Of a stretch of 64,000 nt of DNA, positions 39,436 to 48,059 are shown piece by piece; position 1 is the first letter of the stretch; each line of letters begins with the position of its first letter. The position numbers were made by a program, and so were the translations under genes. The notes under the pieces were generated by a model. It was not told the origin of the DNA and searched no databases. It saw only the letters and a program-made list of their open reading frames with translations. The DNA comes from Parafilimonas terrae (GTDB lineage: Bacteria > Bacteroidota > Bacteroidia > Chitinophagales > Chitinophagaceae): assembly GCF_900115755.1 (NCBI RefSeq), contig NZ_FOXQ01000002.1, positions 124,001-188,000 on the forward strand, in the 5' to 3' direction.

Positions 39436-39810
39436 ATGAAAAAAATTACATTGCTTGTATTATCCACCATTTTAGTATCAGGTATGTCTATGGCACAATC
39501 ATCAACAAAAATGCTAAAGCATGTTGTTTTATTTGGATGGAAAGAAGGAGCAGATTCTGCAGCAGTTGATAATGTTGTAAAAGCGTTTGTGGCATTGCCC
39601 GGCAAAATAAGTTCTGTTAAAGCTTTTGAATGGGGCACCAACAACAGTCCTGAAAAATTAAACCAGGGATTAACGCATTGCTTTGTACTAAGCTTTAGCA
39701 GTGAAGAAGACCGTAATGCCTATCTTACCAATCCCGATCATGTTGCTTTTACCAAAATGCTTCCGCCTGTATTGGATAAAGTAACGGTTTTCGATTACTG
39801 GGCGCAGTAA
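39436..39810 (+). CDS. Secreted Dabb (stress-responsive A/B barrel) protein
   Basis: A 124-residue protein with a Sec signal peptide (MKKITLLVLSTILVSGMSMAQ) followed by a Dabb domain: MLKHVVLFGWKEGADSAAVDNVVKAF, the central FEWGTNNSPEKLNQGLTHCFVLSF and the C-terminal HVAFTKMLPPVLDKVTVFDYW. These small ferredoxin-like barrels dimerise; their role is poorly known. It is followed by degenerate intergenic repeats. Confidence 0.88.
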   Translation: MKKITLLVLSTILVSGMSMAQSSTKMLKHVVLFGWKEGADSAAVDNVVKAFVALPGKISSVKAFEWGTNNSPEKLNQGLTHCFVLSFSSEEDRNAYLTNPDHVAFTKMLPPVLDKVTVFDYWAQ

Positions 39811-39886
39811 GTTGGGAATTAGTAATGTGGTATTTGGAATTTGGGTAAACCAGTGAACTTTTAAGCTAATCGGAAAGCCTGTTCAC

Positions 39887-40498
39887 CTATTTTTCATATT
39901 TCCAGTTGCGGCTTTTGCCTTCAGCAATCCATTCAACAGCCGTTTCTATTCTTTTTAGTTTTGTGGGCTCCGTTTTGGCTTCTATGATCCAGAGAATATA
40001 ATCTTTTCTTTTACCCGGCGGAAAATTGTCAAACACAGTTTGCGCCTGTTTATTCTTTTTTAAAGCAGCGGCAAAATCAACAGGCATTTCCAAATTAACG
40101 GGCGCTGCTTTCTTTGGCTTAGCTATTTTAATATTCTCTTCATTCAGTTTCATGGCTTCTTTTATATAAGCCGTCAATATTTTTTCAGAAGGAATGTTTT
40201 TTACTGATGTTATCCTGCCGAAATTTCCCATGCCATCTCTTTCTGAAACCTGCATGATACCTTCCGGATCTTTTAATAACCTTGCTTTCCAAAACATAAA
40301 TGAACAATGTTCTTTAAACGCAGCCATAGCACACATTGTACTGCCTTTATAATCAAAAAAAGGCATGCCCCATTTTATGGTTTCTTCAACATCAGGGCAG
40401 GCTTTATGAACAATTTTTCTTAACTGGTTTAAAACAGGTTTTGCAAAAGCCGCTTTCTTTTCAATGTAAGCATCAATGCGTATATCAATGGCAGGCAT
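39887..40498 (-). CDS. YdeI/DUF1801-type protein
   Basis: A 203-residue cytoplasmic protein joining two small families. The N-terminal DUF1801 part (about 15-125) shows PDVEETIKWGMPFFDYKGSTMCAMAAFKEHCSF; the C-terminal part (about 130-203) shows FDNFPPGKRKDYILWIIEAKTEPTKLKRIETAV, the YdeI/OmpD-associated helical repeat. Such proteins are annotated in bacteriocin protection or iron-chaperone contexts, but the function here is unproven. No operon partner is evident. Confidence 0.82.
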   Translation of the reverse strand: MPAIDIRIDAYIEKKAAFAKPVLNQLRKIVHKACPDVEETIKWGMPFFDYKGSTMCAMAAFKEHCSFMFWKARLLKDPEGIMQVSERDGMGNFGRITSVKNIPSEKILTAYIKEAMKLNEENIKIAKPKKAAPVNLEMPVDFAAALKKNKQAQTVFDNFPPGKRKDYILWIIEAKTEPTKLKRIETAVEWIAEGKSRNWKYEK

Positions 40499-40846
40499 AT
40501 AGAAAATTTATAATCAAATTTATGGAAAGGAGTTGATTGGTTGAGAAGCTGAAAGGTTGAGGAATTGGGAATTTGTAATTGGGAATCGGTAATTAGGGAA
40601 AACCCGTGAACTTGTAAACAAGTGAACTGTTATTGAACTAATCATGAATTGAAAACAGCCTGTTTTATTTATACTACATTTGTTATCAGAAAATGATGCA
40701 TGCCCTTCTTTAGAAATTTTATATACTGGATTGATAAGCGCCGCTGGAAATATTTTTTCCTGCTTGCCTCACTTGAATTATCCTCTCTTTAGACTGCCTC
40801 TGTTATTGATAGTTCATCTTATTTGCAATCTTTTAAAAAAACTTTT
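40499..40846. other. Intergenic region with degenerate word repeats
   Basis: About 350 bases between divergent genes. Bases 40540-40640 consist of short repeated words (GGAATTGGGAATTTG, GGGAATCGGTAATTAGGG, GTGAACTTGTAAACAAGTGAAC), similar to those after the Dabb gene at 39812-39880. No gene is recognised here. Confidence 0.6.
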
Positions 40847-42004
40847 ATGCCTTACTATTATACGCTCGGAAATATTCCGCATAAGCGCCATACACAATTC
40901 CGTAAACCCGATGGCGGTTTATATTCAGAACAATTGTTCAGCACAGAAGGATTTAGTAACGACTATGCTTTGCTGTATCACGTGCATCCGCCAACGCGCA
41001 TTATCCAAACCGATGAAGCCATTGATGTAACGCCAAAAATTGCTGAAGAAAAAATGTTAAAGCACCGCAGTTTTGAAGGCTTTAATATCAAACCTCAAAA
41101 TGATTTTCTTAAAAGCCGAAAGCCTGTGTTAACAAACAATGATTGTACAATTGTTTTGGCTGCACCGCAAATTGGCACCAAGGATTATTTTTATAAAAAT
41201 GCAGATGCAGATGAAGTGATTTTTGTGCATGAAGGCGGTGGCTCTGTTTACACGCAATACGGTGAGTTGCCTTTTAGTTATGGCGATTATATTGTTCTAC
41301 CAAGGGGAACTATTTATCAAATACAATTTACCCATGAGCATAACAGGTTATTTATTGTTGAATCACATCATCCAATACGTTTCCCCAAAAAATATTTAAG
41401 CAGGAATGGCCAGTTGATGGAACATTCGCCCTACTGTGAACGCGATATACGCCCGCCGCAAAATTTAAAAACTTATGATGAGCCCGGTGATTTTATTATT
41501 AAAACAAAAAAGCAAAACCAATTATACGGCATTCATTATGGCCATCATCCTTTTGATGTAGTGGGATGGGACGGATGTTGTTACCCATTCATTTTTTCCA
41601 TACATGATTTTGAACCTATAACGGGCCGTGTGCATCAGCCACCGCCGGTGCATGAAACCTTTGAAACGAATGCTTTAGTATTGTGCAGCTTTGTTCCGCG
41701 GTTATTTGACTATCATCCTCAAAGCATTCCGGCGCCCTATAATCACAGTAATATAGACAGTGATGAAGTAATTTATTATGTTGATGGTGATTTTATGAGC
41801 CGTAAGAATGTTACACGGGGCATGATAACATTACATCCTGCAGGTATTCCCCACGGGCCGCATCCCGGCGCTGTTGAAAAAAGCATCGGCGCAAAGGAAA
41901 CAAAAGAGCTGGCGGTTATGGTTGATACATTCAGGCCATTAATGCTTACACAGGCTGCGCTTGAAATTGAAAACCCCGGCTATATTATGAGCTGGGCAGA
42001 ATAA
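40847..42004 (+). CDS. hmgA: Homogentisate 1,2-dioxygenase
   Basis: A 385-residue cupin-fold dioxygenase that opens the ring of homogentisate to maleylacetoacetate in tyrosine/phenylalanine breakdown, using Fe(II). Recognisable are LGNIPHKRHTQFRKPDGGLYSEQLFSTEGFS at the N-terminus, DADEVIFVHEGGGSV, GDYIVLPRGTIYQ, and the C-terminal metal-site region with HNHSNI-like NHSNIDSDEVIYYVDGDFMSR and HPAGIPHGPHPG. The length is that of the shorter bacterial form. I take the ATG at 40847. The other catabolic genes of the pathway are not adjacent. Confidence 0.93.
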   Translation: MPYYYTLGNIPHKRHTQFRKPDGGLYSEQLFSTEGFSNDYALLYHVHPPTRIIQTDEAIDVTPKIAEEKMLKHRSFEGFNIKPQNDFLKSRKPVLTNNDCTIVLAAPQIGTKDYFYKNADADEVIFVHEGGGSVYTQYGELPFSYGDYIVLPRGTIYQIQFTHEHNRLFIVESHHPIRFPKKYLSRNGQLMEHSPYCERDIRPPQNLKTYDEPGDFIIKTKKQNQLYGIHYGHHPFDVVGWDGCCYPFIFSIHDFEPITGRVHQPPPVHETFETNALVLCSFVPRLFDYHPQSIPAPYNHSNIDSDEVIYYVDGDFMSRKNVTRGMITLHPAGIPHGPHPGAVEKSIGAKETKELAVMVDTFRPLMLTQAALEIENPGYIMSWAE

Positions 42005-42022
42005 TGATGGCTAATAAATAAA

Positions 42023-42059
42023 TTTAGACTTATTTAAAATATTTTTAGATTTGTCTAAA
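42023..42059 (+). promoter_or_regulatory. Promoter overlapped by two TTTAGA-type palindromes
   Basis: Two tandem 16-base 6-4-6 palindromes: TTTAGACTTATTTAAA (42023-42038, one mismatch) and TTTAGATTTGTCTAAA (42044-42059, perfect). The -7 element TAGATTTG (42046-42053) lies inside the second and a TTTA at the -33 position inside the first. The geometry resembles operators of DtxR/MntR-type metal-dependent repressors. The ATG follows 14 bases later. Confidence 0.65.
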
Positions 42060-42073
42060 TTTATATAAAATAT

Positions 42074-42835
42074 ATGCCTAAATATATTTGGCTGGGTATA
42101 ATTATACTCCTGCTTAGTTACATCAATGTTTTTTCACAGGAAAGGATTGCTGCCGACAGGCCCGATCAAACAGAAACCGCAGCACTTGTTCCCAAAAGTT
42201 ACTTCCAGGGGGAATTTGGTTTTGGAAAAATAACATTGCATGATAATGATTATACGCTCGTTTATCCAACGGCTTTGCTTAAATACGGCCTCACACAAAA
42301 TTTTGAATTAAGGCTTGAAGGAAATCTTATTACGGAATATAAGCAACTGATACCGCAACCTAAAACCACTTCAGGGCTTGAGCCTTTGCAAATTGGTTTT
42401 AAGACAGCACTTTTTGAGGGTAAAAGTATCATTCCCAAAACTTCACTTATAACACACTTTGCCTTGCCTTTTCTTGCAACAAAGGAATTTAAAGCACAAC
42501 ATATTGCACCTTCTTTTGTGCTTGTGATGGATAATGATATTACCAAAACAACAGATATCGGCTATAATTTCGGGGCAGCATGGGACGGGTTCTCAACCAC
42601 ACCTGAATGGGGTTACACTATTTCTTTTGGTTTCGATATAACCAAAAAGTTTTCAGGTTATACTGAAGCATTTGGCCTTTTTAAAAAGGATGAACCTGCA
42701 AAACACAGCATTGATGGTGGTTTGTGTTATTATGTAAGTAACGACGTAAAGCTGGACACATACGCAGGTTTTGGTGTTTCCAAACATGCAGACGATAATT
42801 TTTTTGGCATCGGAATTTCATTCAGGTTTAAATAA
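42074..42835 (+). CDS. Outer-membrane transporter-like beta-barrel protein
   Basis: A 253-residue outer-membrane protein with signal peptide (hydrophobic IWLGIIILLLSYINVFSQ). IAADRPDQTETAALVPKSYFQGEFGF and LKYGLTQNFELRLEGNL, with alternating strands to a C-terminal GIGISFRFK, match the PF13557-type 'transporter' family of small barrels. The substrate is unknown. It has its own promoter buried in two palindromes that look like metal-repressor operators, suggesting metal-responsive expression independent of hmgA, which ends 69 bases upstream. Confidence 0.78.
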   Translation: MPKYIWLGIIILLLSYINVFSQERIAADRPDQTETAALVPKSYFQGEFGFGKITLHDNDYTLVYPTALLKYGLTQNFELRLEGNLITEYKQLIPQPKTTSGLEPLQIGFKTALFEGKSIIPKTSLITHFALPFLATKEFKAQHIAPSFVLVMDNDITKTTDIGYNFGAAWDGFSTTPEWGYTISFGFDITKKFSGYTEAFGLFKKDEPAKHSIDGGLCYYVSNDVKLDTYAGFGVSKHADDNFFGIGISFRFK

Positions 42836-42879
42836 ATCTGAATGAAATTTTTTCAATTAGGTTCAATGAATTTAGCGGC

Positions 42880-44409
42880 TCAAGCTTCGTCAGGCTTACG
42901 CTCAGGCCTCATTTGCGGAAAAAATAAAACATCCTGTATAGAAGGCTGGTTCGTCATCAGCATGCATAAACGATCAATGCCAATGCCAATGCCACTTGTG
43001 GGCGGCATGCCATATTCCAGCGCACGCAAAAAATCTTCATCAATATACATAGCTTCATCATCGCCGCGTTCCATTAAACGGCTTTGTTCTTCAAAACGTT
43101 CACGCTGATCAACAGGATCATTTAATTCTGTATAAGCATTAGCCAGTTCTTTGCCATTAACCATCAATTCAAATCTTTCAACTAATCCTGGTTTGCTGCG
43201 GTGCTTTTTGGTAAGCGGGCTCATTTCAACAGGGTAATCAATAATAAATGTTGGCTGAATGAAATTACCTTCTGCTTTTTCACCAAAAATGGTGTCAACC
43301 AGTTTGCCTTTGCCCATACTTTTATCCACTTCAAGATGCAATTGTTTACACACTTCATACAATTGTTCTTCATTCATTTCGCTTACATCAAAACCGGTGT
43401 ATTCTTTAATGGCATCGTAAATGCTGATGCGTTTAAAAGGCGCTTTAAAACTGATGATGTTATCGCCAACTTTTACTTCTGTTGTGCCATGCAATGCCAA
43501 AGCAATTTGTTCAAACAACTGCTCGGTTGTTTCCATCATCCAGAAATAATCTTTGTAAGCCGTGTACCATTCAAGAATGGTGAATTCAGGATTATGCGTT
43601 CTGTCCATGCCTTCATTCCTGAAGTCGCGGCTAAATTCATACACCCAGTCAAACCCGCCAACAATCAATCTTTTTAAATATAATTCATTAGCAATGCGCA
43701 TATACAAAGGAATATCCAATGCATTATGATGTGTAACAAACGGCCTTGCCGCAGCGCCGCCTGGAATTGGTTGCAGCACCGGTGTTTCCACTTCAAACGC
43801 GCCACGTTCATTTAAAAAATGACGAATAGTATTAATGAGTTTGGTGCGTTTTACAAATGTGTTTTTTATTTCAGGCTGAACAATAAGGTGCGCATAACGC
43901 TGGCGGTAACGGAACTCAGGATCTGTTACTTCATCATATACATTGCCTTCATCGTCGCGTTTTACAACCGGCAATGGTTTCAGTGATTTGGAAAGCAGCG
44001 TAAAACTTTTTGCATGAACAGAAATTTCACCTGTTCGCGTTACAAACACAAAACCAGTAACACCGATGATATCACCCAAGTCAATTAAATGTTTTATTAC
44101 TTCATCAAACAAGGTTTTGTTTTCGCCGGGGCAAACGTCGTCTTTGCGCACATACAATTGAATAATGCCTTTGCTGTCCTGTATCTTAATAAAAAATACC
44201 TTGCCTTTATCGTTAATGCTCATTATCCTGCCGGCAATGCATACATCAGCAAACTGTTCTTTTGTTTCTTCTGTAAAAGCATTTTTTATATCGGTAGAAT
44301 AATGTGTTACAGGATAAAGCGGTGCAGGGTAGGGGTTAATGCCCAACGCTTCAAGTTTTTCTAATTTATTTCTGCGGATAATTTCCTGTTCAGACAATTG
44401 CGCACTCAT
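42880..44409 (-). CDS. lysS: Lysyl-tRNA synthetase, class II
   Basis: A 509-residue class II aminoacyl-tRNA synthetase charging tRNA-Lys. The N-terminal OB-fold anticodon domain (about 55-165, VCIAGRIMSINDKGKVFFIKIQD) precedes the catalytic domain with motif 1 around FLNERGAFEVETPVLQPIPGGAAARPF, motif 2 YEFSRDFRNEGMDRTHNPEFTILEWY and motif 3 GMPPTSGIGIGIDRLCML. Full length for the family. It converges with the outer-membrane protein gene. Confidence 0.97.
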   Translation of the reverse strand: MSAQLSEQEIIRRNKLEKLEALGINPYPAPLYPVTHYSTDIKNAFTEETKEQFADVCIAGRIMSINDKGKVFFIKIQDSKGIIQLYVRKDDVCPGENKTLFDEVIKHLIDLGDIIGVTGFVFVTRTGEISVHAKSFTLLSKSLKPLPVVKRDDEGNVYDEVTDPEFRYRQRYAHLIVQPEIKNTFVKRTKLINTIRHFLNERGAFEVETPVLQPIPGGAAARPFVTHHNALDIPLYMRIANELYLKRLIVGGFDWVYEFSRDFRNEGMDRTHNPEFTILEWYTAYKDYFWMMETTEQLFEQIALALHGTTEVKVGDNIISFKAPFKRISIYDAIKEYTGFDVSEMNEEQLYEVCKQLHLEVDKSMGKGKLVDTIFGEKAEGNFIQPTFIIDYPVEMSPLTKKHRSKPGLVERFELMVNGKELANAYTELNDPVDQRERFEEQSRLMERGDDEAMYIDEDFLRALEYGMPPTSGIGIGIDRLCMLMTNQPSIQDVLFFPQMRPERKPDEA

Positions 44410-44464
44410 TGATATATGATTTCTGAATTTATTATTTATGATAAGCGGTTACTTAACCGGGCGG

Positions 44465-44472
44465 CAAATATA
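44465..44472 (-). promoter_or_regulatory. -7 element of lysS
   Basis: TATATTTG on the minus strand, fitting TAnnTTTG, about 55 bases before the lysS ATG. The -33 element is not obvious. Confidence 0.5.
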
Positions 44473-44532
44473 AGCCAACAAAAATGTATTACTTATTGCA
44501 GAATGAATCGCCTTTCCTGATTACAGCCAATA

Positions 44533-44560
44533 AAAAATCCCGTTGGTAACGGGATTTTTC
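44533..44560 (-). terminator. Terminator upstream of lysS, after the small barrel gene
   Basis: AAAAATCCCG / CGGGATTTTT, a ten-base stem with a 7-base loop; on the minus strand it ends in a T run, closing the gene that stops at 44581. Confidence 0.88.
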
Positions 44561-44580
44561 TTATTCGTTTAAGATAATGT

Positions 44581-45171
44581 TTACATACCCTCCTGTGATT
44601 TAACCTTATTCACGGTACCTTTTCCGGGCAGGTAAATCTGGAACCCGAAATTGAGGCTTAAATTGTTCTGATAAGTTTGATTACCAAATCCAACCAATCC
44701 ATTATATTTTAATAAAGTTTCTAACCCAATATTTGGTGTGATAAAATAAGCATACCCGGGACCAAACCCTAAACCTAAGCCATTGGTATTTCCACCGCCC
44801 TTTGATACATTTCTGCCTTCAATTCCTACATTGGCTTCACCAAACCAGCGGCCATGTTTTAAAAGATTCAGGTTTGGCTTATTTACATAATACCTGCCCA
44901 TAGGCCCTATGCCATAAGTTGTAACGGTGGCCGAAGCATCGTTTTGTTTACTTATACCAAGTGTTGCATAACCGCCTATTGCGATATTATCATTTATAAA
45001 CCACGCGCCTTTAGGAGACAGGTTTATATCAAACCCCGCATTTTTATTGAGGCCAAGATCAAACTTTGCCAAATCTGTACCCACTAAAACATTTCCTTTT
45101 TCGAGCTGGGCATGAATCTTTTGAGTACAAAGCAGCGATAAAATGGTTAATACTGCCAAAGTCTTTTTCAT
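44581..45171 (-). CDS. Small outer-membrane beta-barrel protein
   Basis: A 196-residue secreted protein with signal peptide MKKTLAVLTILSLLCTQKIHAQ (start at 45171). The rest is alternating beta-strands rich in Gly, Asn and Tyr (VLVGTDLAKFDLGLN, NIAIGGYATLGISK, GLGFGPGYAYFITPNIGLETLLKYNG, LSLNFGFQIYLPGKG), as in OmpW/OmpX-like eight-stranded barrels. The function is unknown. It is monocistronic with its own terminator. Confidence 0.78.
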   Translation of the reverse strand: MKKTLAVLTILSLLCTQKIHAQLEKGNVLVGTDLAKFDLGLNKNAGFDINLSPKGAWFINDNIAIGGYATLGISKQNDASATVTTYGIGPMGRYYVNKPNLNLLKHGRWFGEANVGIEGRNVSKGGGNTNGLGLGFGPGYAYFITPNIGLETLLKYNGLVGFGNQTYQNNLSLNFGFQIYLPGKGTVNKVKSQEGM

Positions 45172-45283
45172 AAAATAATTTTTTGTTTTCAATTTTTATT
45201 TTGTTTGTAGTCTTTGCACCCACATTCAGAAATATCATGCCAACTACTTCCAAATCAAAATAAATATTTGAAAAAGTGTAATA

Positions 45284-46540
45284 TCAAATTAACAGATTAC
45301 CATTATCATCATCTTCCAGGAGATTGAGGTTTATGGCATCGCTGCCGGCAATACCTTCAACGGAGCCTTTTATATGCGCCGCATTCAGCAATACTTTCTC
45401 AAGCTGTTTTTCCCTTACTTTCCATAATTTCTCCATAGCATCGCGTTCTTTCTGTATGCTTAATTTCATGTTTAAAAAGCCTTCACGAATGGCATTCCAT
45501 TGTTCACTAAATTCATGGCTGGTTAAATAATTATACAGCATGTGCATTTTATCGCCTTTATTTTCCTGGCTTTTGGTAAGCTGAAAAACTTTTAAAATAC
45601 TGGTACGTAAAACAGAGGCAAGGCTTCTTACTTCAGTAAAAGTGCACACATATACACCATCTTTTTCCCCAAAACGTTCCATGTCTTTTGGCAAAGTTTG
45701 GGTAACAATTACCGCAATATCTGCGCCCTGGCTGCGCATATCAGCTTTTAATTTGTCAATCCAGTCGGCGCCAAAGCTTGCAGTGCGCTTACTTTCATAA
45801 ATAATTTTGCCACATTCATTACCAAACGGGTTGCAAACAACCTGTATGCAATCCGCGCCGCGAACACCTTTTCCAACCGGTAAAATTTTATCATGCGGAA
45901 ATGTATTATGCAAAATATTTTCGAGCAACAGTTCCTGCACTTCTCCCTGCAGTTGCATGCTGCCCTGTTCTGCCTTGCGCTTCATTTCCTCCGCCAGCTT
46001 TTTCTGATCTTCAAGCTGCTTTTCTTTTTCGGCAAGCTTTAATTTATAATCATTCTCTAACTGTTCTTTTTTCTGATCTTCAATCTTTCTTATCTCAATA
46101 GCCAGCAGTTCTCTTTCTTCAATTAATTTTTTCTGAACATTCAATTCAAGCTCTTCTTCTTTAAGTTTTAACTGCTTCTCTTTTTGCATGTATTCAAGCT
46201 CTTTGCGACGGGCATCTTTCAGTTTCTCTTCATTTTCTGCAACAGATTGCTGCAATATTTTCATTTGATTTTCATAATCCGCGTTTAAAGATTTTCTGAG
46301 AGATTGCTCAAGATCAGCCTGCAACTTTTTCTTTTCATCTGCAAGTCGCTTATTCATCTCATCGTCCTTTGCCGATAATTGTTTCTGAAATTCCGATTCT
46401 TTTTTCCTGAAATCTTCTTCTTTCTTTAATTGCCAGTCCTTCATTTTAGACCTCAGCTCATTTTCAATTTGTTCCCTTATTATATTATTAGGCTCAAATT
46501 CATGTCCGCACGAAGGGCAGGTTAACATTGTTATTGCCAT
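45284..46540 (-). CDS. DUF2130 protein with zinc ribbon and coiled coil
   Basis: A 418-residue cytoplasmic protein. A zinc-ribbon-like CPSCGHEF opens it, then residues about 20-210 form a long charged coiled coil (many Lys/Glu heptads), followed by the conserved DUF2130 domain (ENILHNTFPHDKILPVGKGVRGADCIQVV, GKIIYESKRTASFGADWIDKLKADM, ADIAVIVTQTLPKDMERFGEKDGVYVC). The DUF2130 core, with its Glu-x-Lys after a strand, resembles restriction-endonuclease-like folds, so nucleic-acid binding is possible; that is inference. I take the ATG at 46540. Confidence 0.87.
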   Translation of the reverse strand: MAITMLTCPSCGHEFEPNNIIREQIENELRSKMKDWQLKKEEDFRKKESEFQKQLSAKDDEMNKRLADEKKKLQADLEQSLRKSLNADYENQMKILQQSVAENEEKLKDARRKELEYMQKEKQLKLKEEELELNVQKKLIEERELLAIEIRKIEDQKKEQLENDYKLKLAEKEKQLEDQKKLAEEMKRKAEQGSMQLQGEVQELLLENILHNTFPHDKILPVGKGVRGADCIQVVCNPFGNECGKIIYESKRTASFGADWIDKLKADMRSQGADIAVIVTQTLPKDMERFGEKDGVYVCTFTEVRSLASVLRTSILKVFQLTKSQENKGDKMHMLYNYLTSHEFSEQWNAIREGFLNMKLSIQKERDAMEKLWKVREKQLEKVLLNAAHIKGSVEGIAGSDAINLNLLEDDDNGNLLI

Positions 46541-46617
46541 ATACAAATCAATTATGGCATAAAGATAATGCTAAGAAATTTGGTATATGCTAATTGATGA
46601 AGGCCGGCTGAGGCGAA

Positions 46618-47292
46618 TTATTTAATGGTAAAGCTGTTAATGTCTGTATTAGTAGCGGGGCCTGCAGGCAATACTTGTTTCGAAACATTTTTTATAACCC
46701 CTACGCCTTTCGCAACATAATAGTCCTGTTTATACACAACGATATAAAAAAATGTAATGGGTTTTCGTATTTCAACATAGCTATGGATAACATTATTGTA
46801 GGTTTTGCCATTTACTTTAAGGGTAATATCTTTCTGAAGAATTTTTCCATAGCATTTTAATTTAATGCCATTGGCAGAACCTGCTTTTTGCTGCCATGTT
46901 TTGCCAACAGCCAGGTTATCATCCAAAAACAAAATTTCAAGATCTAAGGCATCGGCATCACCGGTATCTTCCTTTGTGTATATGTAATATTTATGTGAAG
47001 TCTGGTTATAATAAATTGTATCATTTTTTTTATCCTTATAGGTATTAACAGCCGTATAAGATTTGCCGTTAAAAGTTTTTTTCCGGTTAAGCACTGTGAG
47101 TTTGGATTGATCGGCAACACCGCCTGTTGTATTTGTATATGACCAGATGGTGCCTGCTGTAAGAGGAAGATAAGTGTCTGTTGTTGCGGTTGCATTGCTT
47201 ATTTCATTATCTGCAGCTACAACAGGTTTTGTATTTATTTCTTTGGAACATCCTGCAATAAGGATAGAAGCAGCTAGTAAAAATTTTCTCAT
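46618..47292 (-). CDS. Hypothetical lipoprotein
   Basis: A 224-residue lipoprotein. The start at 47292 gives MRKFLLAASILIAGCSKE with lipobox IAGC; a longer frame upstream lacks a signal. The mature part (TYLPLTAGTIWSYTNTTGG, then repeated Tyr/Lys-rich strands) looks like an all-beta domain of the kind found in many Bacteroidota lipoproteins. No function is assigned. It faces divergently from the DUF2911 gene. Confidence 0.72.
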   Translation of the reverse strand: MRKFLLAASILIAGCSKEINTKPVVAADNEISNATATTDTYLPLTAGTIWSYTNTTGGVADQSKLTVLNRKKTFNGKSYTAVNTYKDKKNDTIYYNQTSHKYYIYTKEDTGDADALDLEILFLDDNLAVGKTWQQKAGSANGIKLKCYGKILQKDITLKVNGKTYNNVIHSYVEIRKPITFFYIVVYKQDYYVAKGVGVIKNVSKQVLPAGPATNTDINSFTIK

Positions 47293-47484
47293 GAGTACGG
47301 TTTTTTTAGTGTCCCGCAGACAGCCAAAATCAGGCCAGCTTAAAAACTGTAAGAAACTTTTTATGCAGAAAAGGTTATTGAAACCTGCCATTTAGAATAA
47401 AATTTTACCAGGCTATCATCTTTTCTTTTATTTCACATGTTTTTGCTTAATTTTTGCTGATAAATTCTCACTAAAAACATCAAT

Positions 47485-48006
47485 ATGAAAAAACTGTTAT
47501 CGCTTGCCTTAGTTTCAGGCATACTACTTATGGGTGCAAACGCCAAAGCACAGGATAAAAAACCACCTGCCAGTCCGCCCGCAACTGCTTCCGCCACCAC
47601 ATCCAACGGTGTTGAAATTAAAATCAATTATAGCCAGCCTTCCGTTAAGGGCAGGGAAATTGGTAAAGAAGTAGAACCTATGCAGGGCAAGGTTTGGCGA
47701 ACTGGCGCCAATGATGCTACCGTGTTTGAAATAAATAAAGACGTTACTATTAATGGCAAGAATTTGCCGGCAGGTAAATACGGCCTTTTTTCAATATGGA
47801 ACGGCGATACCTGGACGATTATCTTTAATAAAACATGGAAACAATGGGGCGCTTTTAACTACAAAGATGCCGATGATATTTTACGGGTAGATGTTCCGAA
47901 TGTTGCGCAGCAAACACCTTCTGAGAAAATGACCTTTACCGTTGGTACAGATGGGAAGGTTTCATTAGCGTGGGGAAATGTTGGTTTTAGTTTTACGGTG
48001 CAATAG
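47485..48006 (+). CDS. DUF2911 secreted protein
   Basis: A 173-residue secreted protein with signal peptide MKKLLSLALVSGILLMGANAKAQ. The DUF2911 hallmark is clear: VEIKINYSQPSVKGREIGKEV, VWRTGANDATVFEINKDVTINGKNLPAGKYGLFSIW and WTIIFNKTWKQWGAFNYKDADDILRV. The family is common in Bacteroidota, forms a beta-sandwich, and its function is not known to me. It ends 18 bases before a bidirectional terminator. Confidence 0.9.
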   Translation: MKKLLSLALVSGILLMGANAKAQDKKPPASPPATASATTSNGVEIKINYSQPSVKGREIGKEVEPMQGKVWRTGANDATVFEINKDVTINGKNLPAGKYGLFSIWNGDTWTIIFNKTWKQWGAFNYKDADDILRVDVPNVAQQTPSEKMTFTVGTDGKVSLAWGNVGFSFTVQ

Positions 48007-48024
48007 TTTAGCCCGAAATGAAAT

Positions 48025-48058
48025 AAAAAAACTGCCGGCTTTAAACCGGCAGTTTTTT
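48025..48058. terminator. Bidirectional terminator
   Basis: AAAAAACTGCCGG / CCGGCAGTTTTTT around a 7-base loop, between convergent DUF2911 and NIPSNAP genes; A and T runs serve both strands. Confidence 0.92.
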
Positions 48059-48059
48059 A

